DNA from: Marinobacter nanhaiticus D15-8W | GTDB taxonomy: Bacteria; Pseudomonadota; Gammaproteobacteria; Pseudomonadales; Oleiphilaceae | NCBI RefSeq assembly: GCF_036511935.1 | Contig: NZ_AP028878.1 | Coordinates: 3,038,001-3,102,000 of the forward strand | DNA: 64,000 bases | Reading direction: 5' to 3' | In this document: one piece after another, positions 8,210-17,443 of the stretch | How positions within the stretch are numbered: the first letter of the stretch is position 1 | Layout: each line of letters begins with the position of its first letter | Notes under the pieces: model-generated | What the model was told of the DNA's origin: nothing | Database searches by the model: none | What the model saw: the letters and a program-made list of their open reading frames with translations, nothing else | Program-made: the position numbers and the translations under genes

Positions 8210-9090
8210 ACGGGCCTAGCCCCATCCTTGACTGGAGAAGTGGCTGCATCGTCGGGCAGCGCAAGGACATCCTGATGAAAGACGCGGGTTTCGGATGCGA
8301 CATCGTCTAGCAGCTTCAGGCGCTGGGTCAACCAGGCATCCGCTCGCCCAGCCTCGTTCGGACGTTGCTCCGCGGCTGCCTCGGCCCAGCCTTCGAAAAG
8401 CTGTACCTGCAGGTTGCGGAGGGGTTCGCCCAACACCCACGCTGAGGGTGCACTGAAAACATGGTAGCCACGGGGTTCAAACGCCTGGGCACATTGAAAC
8501 CAGGCATCGGGCCCCAAGGCGCGGCCACTCCCCTTTTCAGACCGCTGGTGCTCGTTCACTGCGCGTAATATCCAGCCGTCGTCTTCGAGCATGGGTGATA
8601 GGAGGAAGTCACCGCTATAGGAAAGCGTAAAAAGAACGGCTGCGGAAATCTCGTCCGCCCGTGCCGCCAGATTCTCCAGCCAATCTCCGGACACGAGGTC
8701 CAACAGTGCCGAACCGGTAACGACGTCTGTCTCGTCAGGAATCGCTACGCCCAAACCCTCTTCCAGGCGCTGCAGCCGGGTAGCGAAACTGGAGACGCCC
8801 GGTAGTTCCTTGCACAGACGGTCTGCGGCTTCGAGATGGCCAGGGTCATGGTCAACCAATGTCCATGCCTGGCCGCCCGGCAGCCGTGGCGCCAGGTACC
8901 TCATGTTGGAGCCAGTACCGCACCCCAGATCGAGCATCTGGTAAACCTCCGCCTGCGGAGACCTGGTCATGATCCAGCGAACCAGTCTTTGAGTAAGGTC
9001 GCTGCTTCGAGCAGCATGATCGGCGGGCTCTCGATTTGCCAGCCAGTCACCGGCAAAAAGCGACGCCCGATGTGCCAACGGCTCCACCAT
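8206..9090 (-). CDS. Class I SAM-dependent methyltransferase
   Basis: Cytoplasmic methyltransferase of 294 residues. Motif I (MLDLGCGTGSNMRYLAPRL) begins near residue 52, the acidic ribose-binding motif follows (WTLVDHDPGHLEAA), then the motif IV region (DVVTGSALLDLVSGDWL). The C-terminal part is helical and may cap the substrate site. The acceptor cannot be told from sequence. It sits between the glycosyltransferase and the membrane protein, overlapping the latter by four bases, which indicates translational coupling. Upstream is only a weak GGTGG ribosome-binding site. Confidence 0.82.
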   Translation of the reverse strand: MVEPLAHRASLFAGDWLANREPADHAARSSDLTQRLVRWIMTRSPQAEVYQMLDLGCGTGSNMRYLAPRLPGGQAWTLVDHDPGHLEAADRLCKELPGVSSFATRLQRLEEGLGVAIPDETDVVTGSALLDLVSGDWLENLAARADEISAAVLFTLSYSGDFLLSPMLEDDGWILRAVNEHQRSEKGSGRALGPDAWFQCAQAFEPRGYHVFSAPSAWVLGEPLRNLQVQLFEGWAEAAAEQRPNEAGRADAWLTQRLKLLDDVASETRVFHQDVLALPDDAATSPVKDGARPV

Positions 9091-9134
9091 GGTTGTCCAC
9101 CATCGTTATACCAATGAGCTCTCCAAATGCCCTA

Positions 9135-10214
9135 TCAGCGACCGGAGAGCAACGTATCGATCGCCTTCGCAAAACGTTCCCCGGCCTCGGACCAGCTCTG
9201 CAGCTCGTCCCTCGCCTGTGCCGCACCTGCAACCAGTTGCTGGAGACGCTCGGATGACGAGAACAGCTGTATCATCGCAGCGCCCAGCGCTCCGGCGTCC
9301 CCTGGTTGTACCTTGATGGCCGCCTGGTCTGACGCGGTATAAGCCAAGGCGCCGCCGGTCGTTGTAATTACTGGCAAACCATAAGCCAAGGCTTCGGTAA
9401 TCACCATTCCGTACCCCTCGTACCAGGAAGGCAAGACGAACAGATCGGCATTGCGATAGGCCTCAGCCAGACCCTGTTCCTCCAGCTCGCCACAGAGTTC
9501 GATACGATCATTGAGGTGCAACTGATCAATCTGCGCCTTGAGGGAAGCGACATAGTCGGGGTGACGATCGGTCGATCCCGCCAGGGTGCAGTGCCAGTCA
9601 TAGTCCTGACATCGTGCCAGCGCTTCGACCAAAACATCCTGCGCTTTGCGCGGTGCGAGGGTCGCGACACAGAGAATCTCCAGCGGACGATCCGATACCA
9701 GGCGCTTACCGGCGTCGGCGGGCACGGGCCGATCGACGCCGGGTGTCACGACTTCGATTCGCGACGGATCGACATCGAAATCCTGCAGTCGTCGCGCGGT
9801 GAAATCGCTGGTGACGATCACGCCCCCAACCCTTGCCAGGGCTGCCTTTTCGCTCTGGAAGAAATACGCTTGCTGTGCCTGCGTCAAACCGGTTTCGTCC
9901 GCCAAAGGGTGGTGCTCCAGTGCCAGCACACGCAGGCGCTGGATATGGCGATCCGCCAACGCAGGCAGGCCACAAAGCGCCAATCCATCGATGATGACGA
10001 CGGTATTGTCTTCCAGGGCATCGAGGGCGTTATCCATGGCCCGTTGAGCCAGCGCATCCGTTTCCGGGAAAGCGCCCTCCAGCCCATCGAGATCTACGGT
10101 ATGTCCGCGGTCACGAAGGCATTGGACAATACGTCGGGTATAACCGTAGCCACCCGTGCGCTGGTTGGGATCGCCGGGAGCGAGAAATACGATATGCGGA
10201 CGATCAGAGCGCAT
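9135..10214 (-). CDS. Family 4 (GT-B) glycosyltransferase
   Basis: Retaining GT4-type glycosyltransferase using a nucleotide-sugar donor. The N-terminal Rossmann half starts [21 protein letters not shown]. The C-terminal half has the donor-site strand [19 protein letters not shown] and the EX7E motif in [19 protein letters not shown]. The ATG at 10214 lies inside the last codons of the preceding QueD-like gene (11-base overlap), giving 359 residues; a GTG at 10259 would add 15 residues and overlap more. With no O-antigen genes nearby, the acceptor is probably the small molecule or lipid made by this cluster. Confidence 0.85.
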   Translation of the reverse strand: MRSDRPHIVFLAPGDPNQRTGGYGYTRRIVQCLRDRGHTVDLDGLEGAFPETDALAQRAMDNALDALEDNTVVIIDGLALCGLPALADRHIQRLRVLALEHHPLADETGLTQAQQAYFFQSEKAALARVGGVIVTSDFTARRLQDFDVDPSRIEVVTPGVDRPVPADAGKRLVSDRPLEILCVATLAPRKAQDVLVEALARCQDYDWHCTLAGSTDRHPDYVASLKAQIDQLHLNDRIELCGELEEQGLAEAYRNADLFVLPSWYEGYGMVITEALAYGLPVITTTGGALAYTASDQAAIKVQPGDAGALGAAMIQLFSSSERLQQLVAGAAQARDELQSWSEAGERFAKAIDTLLSGR

Positions 10215-10602
10215 CTTCAAAGGTCGCCCAGGCGATATGGGATTCGCTGAGACAGACACGCATCCGGCTCAATCCTTGGGCCTCCTCACCGAGGGATCCA
10301 CTGTCAATCCGCTTGGCCAGCCGGTCGAAAATGACCTTGGCCATGAATTCCGTGGTCGTGTTGCGACCCTCGAATTCGGCCTGTTCGTCAAGATTCGTCA
10401 GATTGAACTCATCGACTACCGCCTTGAGTTGCTCAGACGCGAGACCGATATCGATCACCAGGTCGTCCTGATCCAGTTGCTCACGGAAGAAGGACACATC
10501 CACGACATAGGTTGCGCCGTGAAGCTTCTGCGCCGGGCCGAAACGGGGGGAGTTAAAGCTGTGGGCGATCATCATATGATCGCGAACGGTAAGACTGAAC
10601 AT
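10204..10602 (-). CDS. Diverged QueD / 6-pyruvoyl-tetrahydropterin synthase-like protein
   Basis: T-fold protein of 132 residues related to QueD/PTPS, enzymes that act on dihydroneopterin triphosphate. The fold is recognisable ([45 protein letters not shown]). Key residues have changed: of the three zinc histidines H14 and H28 remain, but the second His of the HGH motif is A30. The catalytic Cys position is A24 and the Asp-His pair aligns with N67-L68. E120 may match the conserved C-terminal Glu. It is therefore unlikely to be ordinary QueD. AAGGA precedes the ATG. It is second in the operon after the dehydrogenase and coupled to the glycosyltransferase. Confidence 0.8.
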   Translation of the reverse strand: MFSLTVRDHMMIAHSFNSPRFGPAQKLHGATYVVDVSFFREQLDQDDLVIDIGLASEQLKAVVDEFNLTNLDEQAEFEGRNTTTEFMAKVIFDRLAKRIDSGSLGEEAQGLSRMRVCLSESHIAWATFEDAL

Positions 10603-10627
10603 GGACTTTTCCTTGGTCGTTCGTTGA

Positions 10628-11653
10628 CTAGTAGGTTACGCGATGGCAAAGGATATCTGTCGTGTCTGCAGTAATCTCAGGCATCCGCTGGGGCAATTGG
10701 TCGAACGTGCACTCCGAATTTATCAGGTGATCCAGTTCATCGGCCTGGAGCAAACGCAGAGCCAGGGCCATGCGGTCACCGTAGGACCAACGTGGCGCCT
10801 GAATCGGCGAAACCCGCCCCACCTGGCTTGAGATCAGGGACAGACGCCGCGAATGGAAGGCACCGCCAAGATTGAGGCTCACTGCTTGATCCCCGAACCA
10901 GCTCATCTCGACGATCCGCCCTTCCACGCCCGCCATTTCCAATGCCGTTTGAAGGCCGTCGGGATGGCCGCTGGCGTGAATCACCAGATCATAATCGTCC
11001 CGGGCATCAGGCTGCGGCTGACACCGAACCCCGAGGCCTCTCAACACGGATTCACGTTTGGTATTGGGATCGACAGCCAGCACACGGGTTCCCGGAACCC
11101 GACTTGCAAGCCAGGCCACCAGAGAGCCCACCACACCACACCCGATGACAGCGATACGATCCCCCAGCCGTGGTGCAGCATCCCAAAGGGCGTTGACGGC
11201 CGTTTCCATGTTAGCCGCGAGCACCGCCCGCTCGGGCGGCAATCTTTCGGGCAAAGGCGTCACGGCAGACGACGGTATCCGGAAACAGGTCTGGTGGGGA
11301 AAGAGCGAAAAAACGGCTCGATTTCGCAATTCGGCCGGCCCTTCGAGCACCCGGCCGACATTGGCGTATCCATATTTGACCGGCCAAGGGAATTCACCTT
11401 CCTGGAAGGGACAGCGCATCCGTTGATATTCCGATTCGGGTATCGCATCGTTGAAGACCAGACTCTCGGTACCGCGGCTGATACCACTGTACAGAGTCTC
11501 TACAACGATATCCCCGGAAAGCTCGAGGCCGTCACGCTCGACAGCGACCGGCCGGATTTCTCCCTCACGCGGGCCGGTTATCCAGTATGCTTTCCCCTGA
11601 TAGTTGCGGCTTGGGGTATGGCCATCGTTTTGGGACGGGGCCGAATCGGTCAT
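10628..11653 (-). CDS. Zinc-type (MDR) alcohol dehydrogenase-like protein
   Basis: Medium-chain dehydrogenase/reductase of 341 residues. The GroES-like front has [16 protein letters not shown] and [12 protein letters not shown], and the nucleotide-binding Rossmann motif is [20 protein letters not shown]. The usual catalytic zinc cysteine near the front is replaced by Ser (SGISRGTE), as in several MDR subfamilies, so it may be a zinc-free reductase. I choose the ATG at 11653, with AAGGAG seven bases upstream, over longer readings. It is the first gene of the operon that continues with the QueD-like protein, glycosyltransferase, methyltransferase and membrane protein. It probably reduces or oxidises an intermediate of that pathway. 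Confidence 0.8.
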   Translation of the reverse strand: MTDSAPSQNDGHTPSRNYQGKAYWITGPREGEIRPVAVERDGLELSGDIVVETLYSGISRGTESLVFNDAIPESEYQRMRCPFQEGEFPWPVKYGYANVGRVLEGPAELRNRAVFSLFPHQTCFRIPSSAVTPLPERLPPERAVLAANMETAVNALWDAAPRLGDRIAVIGCGVVGSLVAWLASRVPGTRVLAVDPNTKRESVLRGLGVRCQPQPDARDDYDLVIHASGHPDGLQTALEMAGVEGRIVEMSWFGDQAVSLNLGGAFHSRRLSLISSQVGRVSPIQAPRWSYGDRMALALRLLQADELDHLINSECTFDQLPQRMPEITADTTDILCHRVTY

Positions 11654-11801
11654 GAGCGTGCTCCTTACGCAATCCAAGGCAACAGTAAAGTCGTAAACTA
11701 CGGTTAAATGCAACCGGCGTTCACTCGACGAACATAGGGCTTGATTGAACACCTGTCAGTTGCCGACACTTAATGGATCAAGATTACGCGGGCGTCCATT
11801 T

Positions 11802-12548
11802 ATGGATATTTCAAGGCCGGCGGGTCTACCCGCAAAAATCGCTTCCGAGCTTGCCGTTGCAGCCGGGCTAACCATTACTGCAGCAGCCTTGCTGTCATTC
11901 ACGCTGCATCTTGCAGTTCCTTTCGTGGCATTCACCACGCTGCTTGGCCTCGGTCTTACCGCTGCCGTAGGCGTGTTCTGGGCACTCTCACCTCCGACCC
12001 ACCGACCCCAAGATGCAGATTCCCTCGGCCTGGCCAATCAGGTAACCCTCGGACGTGGCGTGCTGATATGTGTGGTCGCCGGTTTTATCCCCTTCAACGA
12101 ATACGCCCAAACCCATGCCTGGACGGTCGCATCGATTACCTTGATTGCACTGATTCTCGACGGCGTCGATGGCGCCGCTGCCCGCAGGACGCGGAGTCAC
12201 TCCGCCTTCGGCGCGCGTTTCGACATGGAGCTCGACGCCCTGCTGATACTGATCCTCTGTGGATTGACGATCGTGATGGACAAGGCCGGCGCTTGGGTAC
12301 TGCTGATCGGTCTATATCGGTATATCTTCGTTGTCATGGGTCGGCTCTATCCGAAGCTGACGCAGCCGTTGCCCGAGAGTTTCCGTCGCAAGACGATTTG
12401 CGTCTGGCAACTGGTGACGTTGATGATCTGCCTGCTCCCCCTGATCACGCCGTCGATGGCAACTGGCTTACTCGCGCTGGCACTGGCTCTGCTAACCTAT
12501 TCCTTCATGAAGGATATCGTCTGGCTGATCAGGCAACCCAAACGCTAA
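11802..12548 (+). CDS. CDP-alcohol phosphatidyltransferase family membrane protein
   Basis: Integral membrane enzyme that transfers a phospho-alcohol from a CDP-linked donor to a second alcohol, as in phospholipid headgroup synthesis. The eight-residue-spaced motif is complete: D120 and D123 in LDGVDGAAARR, then FGARFDMELDA with D141 and D145. Five or six hydrophobic helices surround it. ATG at 11802 is chosen over a TTG at 11745; the ribosome-binding site is poor. It is divergent from the MDR dehydrogenase operon with about 150 bases between. Housekeeping PgsA or PssA cannot be excluded, but length and context fit a cluster-specific lipid or phospho-conjugate step. Confidence 0.82.
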   Translation: MDISRPAGLPAKIASELAVAAGLTITAAALLSFTLHLAVPFVAFTTLLGLGLTAAVGVFWALSPPTHRPQDADSLGLANQVTLGRGVLICVVAGFIPFNEYAQTHAWTVASITLIALILDGVDGAAARRTRSHSAFGARFDMELDALLILILCGLTIVMDKAGAWVLLIGLYRYIFVVMGRLYPKLTQPLPESFRRKTICVWQLVTLMICLLPLITPSMATGLLALALALLTYSFMKDIVWLIRQPKR

Positions 12549-12561
12549 GGAGCTTCTGCTT

Positions 12562-12707
12562 AACTCCTGAGTCGCCTCTAGCTTTCAGAGCGATTCACAA
12601 TCAAGGCACAACTTTGCAGGAAGGCTGGTTGCCTTTCAAAAAGTCGCAACGCGGAGTGTGGATTGCTCTGAAAGCCCCGAAGGGCTCGTAGAGACGATTC
12701 AGGAGTT
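12562..12707 (+). repeat. Long imperfect palindrome in the yceI leader
   Basis: The arms 12562-12600 and 12656-12707 are imperfect reverse complements. They match over AACTCCTGA, CTCTA and CTTTCAGAGC, with scattered G/A and C/T differences. The right arm carries an extra CCCCGAAGGGCTCG mini-hairpin, and the 55-base loop contains AAGGC-TGGTT-GCCTT. The structure ends 28 bases before the yceI ATG, so it would be transcribed into the leader. It looks like a MITE/REP-like element or a folded regulatory leader. Confidence 0.6.
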
Positions 12708-12735
12708 ACTCAGAGGCTCCCACAAGGAGAGAAAC

Positions 12736-13320
12736 ATGCAACGGCTCGTTTCCACCACCTGTGCGCTATCCCTTGCGACGCTGCTCGCGGCGCCGCTCCA
12801 CGCAGAACCGACAGAATTCACCATCGACCCGGAACACTTCGCCATCTCCTTCGCAGTGAACCATCTCGGATACGCCAGTGTGTTGGGCTTTTTCACGGAG
12901 GCCGAGGGCAGCTTTGTCTATGACGAGGCAGCCGGGAGTTTCGGCGAAGGTCGGGTGGTTGTGCAAAGCGACAGCGTATTCACGGATAACGAAGACCGTG
13001 ACGATCACCTGCGCAGCGACGATTTTCTCAACGCGGCGGAATATCCGGAGATCGTCTTCGAGTTCAAGGATTTCACCCGAAATAGCGACAAGCAAGGGGT
13101 GTTGACCGGCGACCTGACCATGCTTGGACAGACCCATTCCGTTTCGCTGGACGTTACTCTCAATAAAATGGCCGACTATCCGTTCGGACACGGCGACTAC
13201 ACCCTCGGCATGTCGGCCACGACCACCGTCGAGCGCAGCCGCTGGGGCATGGATTACGGACTGGATATGGTTGGGGATGAAGTGCACCTACGCTTCGAGT
13301 TGGAGGCGACTGCAGATTAG
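12736..13320 (+). CDS. YceI-family periplasmic lipid-binding protein
   Basis: Secreted lipocalin-like barrel; relatives bind polyisoprenoid or amphiphilic molecules in the periplasm. It has 194 residues with a clear signal peptide (MQRLVSTTCALSLATLLAAP, cleavage after HAE or LHA). Next comes the YceI opening FTIDPEHFAISFAVNHLGYASVLGFF, then SVFTDNEDRDDHLRSDDFLNA and LTMLGQTHSVSLDVT. ATG at 12736 is preceded by AAGGAGA. It follows the CDP-alcohol phosphatidyltransferase in the same direction after a 187-base folded spacer. Being next to lipid-modifying genes, it might carry their product, but YceI genes also occur alone. Confidence 0.9.
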   Translation: MQRLVSTTCALSLATLLAAPLHAEPTEFTIDPEHFAISFAVNHLGYASVLGFFTEAEGSFVYDEAAGSFGEGRVVVQSDSVFTDNEDRDDHLRSDDFLNAAEYPEIVFEFKDFTRNSDKQGVLTGDLTMLGQTHSVSLDVTLNKMADYPFGHGDYTLGMSATTTVERSRWGMDYGLDMVGDEVHLRFELEATAD

Positions 13321-13450
13321 CCCCAGTGAAACTGAAGGGTCTTTTTTCGATATGGACAGGCGGTCGGTGGCCGAAGGTATAACGTTCGCTCCCTAACGAT
13401 CCCGTGATAAACTGCGTCGCCTTTCACCTACCGACGAGTTGTTTCACTGA

Positions 13451-14386
13451 ATGAACCTCCCAGACTCCCGCAAGGCCGATCTGTTGATGGTCGTCGTCAC
13501 ATTACTGGCGGCGATAAGCTGGATGTTTTCCAAGGAGGCGGTATTGCTCATGCCGCCACTTCTGTTCATGGCGCTACGCTTCCTGATCGCCGGATCCATC
13601 CTGATCGCCGCCGGTCAGCACCAAATAAGACGGTTGACGGCTGACCAGTTCCGTCGAGCGATAGGAGTCGGGCTGGTGTTCGGCGTCGCTATGAGCTGCT
13701 GGATTACAGGTCTGTTCCTGACCGAACATGTTGGCGAGGGCGCCTTTCTCACCAGCCTGGGCGTCGTGATCGTGCCTTTGATCGCCCGCATCGCGTTCAA
13801 GGAAGCACAGCCGATATCCACATGGCTTGCGCTCCCCATCGCTATAACCGGCCTTGCGCTACTCTCCCTGCGCAATGGCTTTCGCCCAGAACCGGGGCAG
13901 TTATTCTTCGTCATTGCCGCCTGTATCTTTGCGCTCTACTTCACACTCAATACACGCGCAGCCAATACCCGAGTTGCACAACGCCGCGACGGCAGTGAAA
14001 CACGCAAGGAGCGCGTACCAGCGCTGGCACTGACAGCAATTGCGCTGACCACCGTCGGCCTTGTCACGCTGACTCTCTCGGCCATCCGAGAGCCTTGGTC
14101 GCCCACTTTCATGGATGTCCAGCCGATGCTATGGGTCTGGGTTCTGGCCAGCGCCACCATCGGCACCGCGGGACGCTTCTTCGTACAAACCTATGCCCAA
14201 AGCCTGTCCATCCATAGTCACGGGGTCGTGATCCTGGTGCTGGAGCCAGTCTGGGTCGCGATTTTCGCTGCGGGCTGGTTTGGTGAGTCGATGTCAGGAG
14301 TGCAGTTGGGGGGATGCTCGCTGATCTTCGCAGCGTTGCTGATTAATCGCTGGAGCGCGGTTCGGAAGCTGATCTTGCGGCGGTAA
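13451..14386 (+). CDS. EamA-family (DMT) transporter
   Basis: Inner-membrane permease of the drug/metabolite transporter superfamily with about ten transmembrane helices in two EamA repeats (residues 10-145 and 155-300). Typical segments are LFMALRFLIAGSILIAAG near the start and GVVILVLEPVWVAIFAAGWFGE in the second repeat. The conserved LEPV motif supports the family. Members export amino acids and other metabolites; the substrate here cannot be read from sequence. It starts 130 bases after yceI, probably with its own promoter. Confidence 0.88.
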   Translation: MNLPDSRKADLLMVVVTLLAAISWMFSKEAVLLMPPLLFMALRFLIAGSILIAAGQHQIRRLTADQFRRAIGVGLVFGVAMSCWITGLFLTEHVGEGAFLTSLGVVIVPLIARIAFKEAQPISTWLALPIAITGLALLSLRNGFRPEPGQLFFVIAACIFALYFTLNTRAANTRVAQRRDGSETRKERVPALALTAIALTTVGLVTLTLSAIREPWSPTFMDVQPMLWVWVLASATIGTAGRFFVQTYAQSLSIHSHGVVILVLEPVWVAIFAAGWFGESMSGVQLGGCSLIFAALLINRWSAVRKLILRR

Positions 14387-14419
14387 GCTTGCTACGTTCA
14401 AACGGTATATTCTGGCCAT

Positions 14420-14440
14420 AAAAAAACGCCCTCAGAGGGT
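14420..14440 (-). terminator. Short intrinsic terminator for the pentapeptide-like gene
   Basis: Read on the minus strand, CCCT-CTG-AGGG is followed by CG and seven T residues, 35 bases after the stop at 14475. The stem is short, so it is probable but not strong. It could also terminate the converging EamA transcript. Confidence 0.45.
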
Positions 14441-14474
14441 ATTTACAAAGCCATGAAATTAATAGCGCCTAAAT

Positions 14475-15893
14475 TTATAGGCGGAACTGATTTCGAAACG
14501 CTAGACCCAGAAGAAAAAGAAGAACGAAAGATAGGATACCCTGGAACGCAAAGAGACAATATAGTTGAGGCAAACTATCTGCCACAAATGGCATTACGTC
14601 AAGAAGTAAGCTTCTTGCCTCTCTTGAAATCGGTATGAAAGGGAGACTGTTACTGCAGGATAACACCAATAAATCTGCGTAACTCGATTCAACGGCGGCA
14701 TCGGAAAGATAACATCTATACAGCAAAGGAAATGATAAAATAATTGAACCGAGACATATCAGAGGTCTGATAATGCTCATGCCATAATCTGAAAACGTAG
14801 AAAATAGAAGATCTATCATTGAAATAAATTTACCGTGGGAAACCCAACGTTTGGCTCGCATCTCATCAGCATGAAGCCTAAGCGCCAAGCCATGATCGCC
14901 GTTTTGAACCGCTAACTCCTTTAGCCGTTGTATTCTTTCAACGTCGTCGATATCTATGATAGTTTTAAAGACACCCTCACTTCTTAAAAGCTCATAATCA
15001 AACCCTCGGAAAGAGATATGGTTATTAATACGGGTAAGCGTGAAGTCTGGTACATTTGCGAACTTAGTAGCACATAAGTTGACTGGTCCGTCGATCGTTG
15101 TCCCTCGAAGCGATAGCAACTTAGGACAGTAAGAATCCTGAATATTGAAATACAAAGAACCGTCAATCCAGCAATTCTCGACCGAAACTAGTCCAGTATC
15201 AGCTTCCTCAAAATCAATATGCAAGTCGGATTCTACAAGTCTCAAATCATCAAACTCTAAATCTCCCTCACCTGTTTTTAGCTCAACAATAGTTATAGAA
15301 GATTTTTCATACAAACCTCTATTAAAAAATATACTTGTATTTCTAATCTCCATTTCATGCAATGCAATCAACGACAACATCGCGTCGCAATTATAGAAAC
15401 GTATAAAACCACCAACAATCTCAGAACCAGTGAAATCGACAAATCCTCTTTCGAATCCACACATTTCGAATTCAAATTTGGAATTTTTCGAAAATAGGTT
15501 CGTGAAATCTACGTACCTTATTTTCCTTATATCCGAAAACTTCAGGGAGGCATTCTTAAACTTGGAAGACTGAAACGATATATTTCCGCCAAAGCTTGTC
15601 GGCATGTGAATGGTCAACTCACCACCAGTAAAATCGCAATCTTCAAATAGGATATCTGCATTCCCAAAACTGCATCTCTTAAAAGCCAATCCACCTTTTG
15701 GAAATCGCATACCGCTGAAGTTGAGAACGCTAGAGCCACCTGAATCCATGACCAAATACTCCAAGAAGTCAATCCCTTCGAAACTAATTTTTGCATCAAG
15801 GTTTTGCTCAATCCAATTGTTCCAACACTCCGTCCCGTCCGTTGAAGTTTGCTCCAACACTTCCAGCGCCTGTTCGGAGTCAATCGATTGCAT
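14475..15893 (-). CDS. Pentapeptide-like beta-helix protein with C-terminal membrane segments (AT-rich, probably acquired)
   Basis: Protein of 472 residues. Residues 30-285 form irregular pentapeptide-like repeats with regular Phe/Leu spacing (LAFKRCSFGNADILFEDCDF, then SSKFKNASLKFSDIRKI), implying a right-handed beta-helix. Then come a charged helical linker (LRLHADEMRAKRW) and a membrane module: SDYGMSIIRPLICLGSIIL, a second hydrophobic segment, and LSFVLLFLLGLAFRNQFRL at the end. This architecture recurs in uncharacterised bacterial proteins ending in an LLGLxxRNxFR-type tail. The DNA is visibly more AT-rich than its neighbours and lies beside tRNA-Val, suggesting horizontal transfer. No integrase accompanies it. 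Function unknown; a sensor or channel-like role is speculative. Confidence 0.8.
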   Translation of the reverse strand: MQSIDSEQALEVLEQTSTDGTECWNNWIEQNLDAKISFEGIDFLEYLVMDSGGSSVLNFSGMRFPKGGLAFKRCSFGNADILFEDCDFTGGELTIHMPTSFGGNISFQSSKFKNASLKFSDIRKIRYVDFTNLFSKNSKFEFEMCGFERGFVDFTGSEIVGGFIRFYNCDAMLSLIALHEMEIRNTSIFFNRGLYEKSSITIVELKTGEGDLEFDDLRLVESDLHIDFEEADTGLVSVENCWIDGSLYFNIQDSYCPKLLSLRGTTIDGPVNLCATKFANVPDFTLTRINNHISFRGFDYELLRSEGVFKTIIDIDDVERIQRLKELAVQNGDHGLALRLHADEMRAKRWVSHGKFISMIDLLFSTFSDYGMSIIRPLICLGSIILSFPLLYRCYLSDAAVESSYADLLVLSCSNSLPFIPISREARSLLLDVMPFVADSLPQLYCLFAFQGILSFVLLFLLGLAFRNQFRL

Positions 15894-16023
15894 AACGTTT
15901 CTAATCCCTGCCAGTAGCTAAATAAGAATCGTAAAAACGCCCCTTCCTGAACAATCAATGTACACATCGAAGACACTGTATGCTAAGGGGTTTTGCAGGA
16001 GAATTGCAGGAATTTTGCGGGCA

Positions 16024-16065
16024 CAAAAAAAGGCAGTGGCTACAAAACACGTAACCCACTGCCTT
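16024..16065 (-). terminator. Terminator downstream of tRNA-Val
   Basis: On the minus strand a 10-bp stem (AAGGCAGTGG with CCACTGCCTT, arms at 16056-16065 and 16030-16039) is followed by a run of T residues. It begins 15 bases after the tRNA 3' end. This is a classic intrinsic terminator. Confidence 0.8.
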
Positions 16066-16079
16066 AATTCGGAATTCGG

Positions 16080-16156
<77 letters not shown>

Positions 16157-16233
16157 CCGTCAACGGGGCAGAACTATACTGGTCCGGATGGGGGCGGTCA
16201 ACCCGTTTTTTGCCCGGACCAGTAAAAAAACAA

Positions 16234-17241
16234 TTACACTCGATAAAAGTCCCGATACCAGTCTACAAAACGAGCAATTCCCTCCTCTACTGGGGTGTCC
16301 GGCTTGTAGCCCACGTCGTCGATCAGCGCATGGACGTCGGCATAGGTGGCCGGTACATCGCCCGGCTGCATGGGAAGGAAGTTTTTCTCAGCCTTACGGC
16401 CAATGCGCTCCTCAATGATTTCGATGAAACGGCTCAGTTCGACCGGATTGTTACTGCCGATATTGTAGATCCGGTATGGCGCGTTGCTGGTGCCCGGGTC
16501 AGGGTCGGCACCACTCCACTCGCTATTGGGCTGGGCGACGCTATCAAGCGTGCGAATGACACCCTCGACGATGTCATCGATATAGGTGAAGTCTCGCTTA
16601 TGGTGGCCGTGGTTGAAGACGTCGATGGGTTCGCCGGCCAGGATCTTCTTGGTGAAGATGAACAGGGCCATGTCAGGACGCCCCCAAGGGCCGTAGACGG
16701 TGAAGAAGCGCAGGCCGGTGGTCGGCAGTCGGTAAAGATGACTGTATGTATGGGCCATCAGCTCGTTGGCCTTCTTGGAGGCTGCGTAGAGGCTCAGCGG
16801 GTGATCCACGTTGTCATGGACGGAGAACGGCATGGATTCGTTGGCACCGTAGACCGAACTGCTGGAGGCGTAGACCAGGTGCTTGACGTCGTTGTGGCGG
16901 CAGCCTTCGAGGATGTTCATGAAACCAACCAGGTTGGCATCCACATAGGCGTGGGGATTTTCAAGGGAGTAACGCACGCCAGCCTGGGCTGCCAGATGGA
17001 CGACACGTTCGGGCTGGAACTCGCGGAACACATCTTCCATCGCTTCACGATCGGCCACATCGCGCCGAATCTCGGTAAATCCTTCCTGGTTGACCAGACG
17101 CGCCAGGCGGGCTTCCTTCAGGTTTACATCGTAGTAGTCGTTGACGTTGTCAACGCCGATCACCTCATCGCCACGGGCCAAGAGCCGATGCGCCAGATGA
17201 GAGCCAATAAAGCCTGCAGTGCCGGTAACCAAAATTTTCAA
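16234..17241 (-). CDS. NAD-dependent UDP-sugar epimerase (UDP-glucuronate 4-epimerase type)
   Basis: Extended short-chain dehydrogenase of 335 residues that interconverts nucleotide sugars, most like bacterial CapI/GAE-type UDP-glucuronate 4-epimerases. It has the [16 protein letters not shown] nucleotide-binding motif at the start, the catalytic Ser region ([17 protein letters not shown]), the YAASKK motif and [18 protein letters not shown], which is typical of this group. GGGAG lies 8 bases before the TTG at 17241; a GTG at 17265 is a weaker alternative. UDP-glucuronate would come from ugd (41258-42607). It probably supplies galacturonate for surface polysaccharide. No polysaccharide operon adjoins it. 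Confidence 0.87.
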   Translation of the reverse strand: MKILVTGTAGFIGSHLAHRLLARGDEVIGVDNVNDYYDVNLKEARLARLVNQEGFTEIRRDVADREAMEDVFREFQPERVVHLAAQAGVRYSLENPHAYVDANLVGFMNILEGCRHNDVKHLVYASSSSVYGANESMPFSVHDNVDHPLSLYAASKKANELMAHTYSHLYRLPTTGLRFFTVYGPWGRPDMALFIFTKKILAGEPIDVFNHGHHKRDFTYIDDIVEGVIRTLDSVAQPNSEWSGADPDPGTSNAPYRIYNIGSNNPVELSRFIEIIEERIGRKAEKNFLPMQPGDVPATYADVHALIDDVGYKPDTPVEEGIARFVDWYRDFYRV

Positions 17242-17391
17242 GGTAATCTCCCTGTTTCTATCCACGCTGTCGGGCCAAACCCGGGTGAATTGTCTAAGGC
17301 GCTAGACTCTCACTGCCCTACTTCCGTCACGGTCCAAGCTGATCGCGCAGGACAGGGAGCAAGACCTCAAGCGTATGCCAAGCAGCCTTTC

Positions 17392-17419
17392 AAAAAAAGA
17401 GCGCCGACAGGCGCTCTTT
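17392..17419 (-). terminator. Strong intrinsic terminator after the outer-membrane protein gene
   Basis: On the minus strand a perfect 10-bp stem (AAAGAGCGCC with GGCGCTCTTT) closes a four-base loop and runs into seven consecutive T residues, 24 bases after the stop at 17444. Clear rho-independent terminator. Confidence 0.88.
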
Positions 17420-17443
17420 GACACTTAACGCGAAAGGAACCGA

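Noticed and set aside
16210..17421. A 403-codon open frame antisense to the epimerase gene
   Set aside because: The minus-strand epimerase has complete motifs; the plus frame runs through the terminator at its end.
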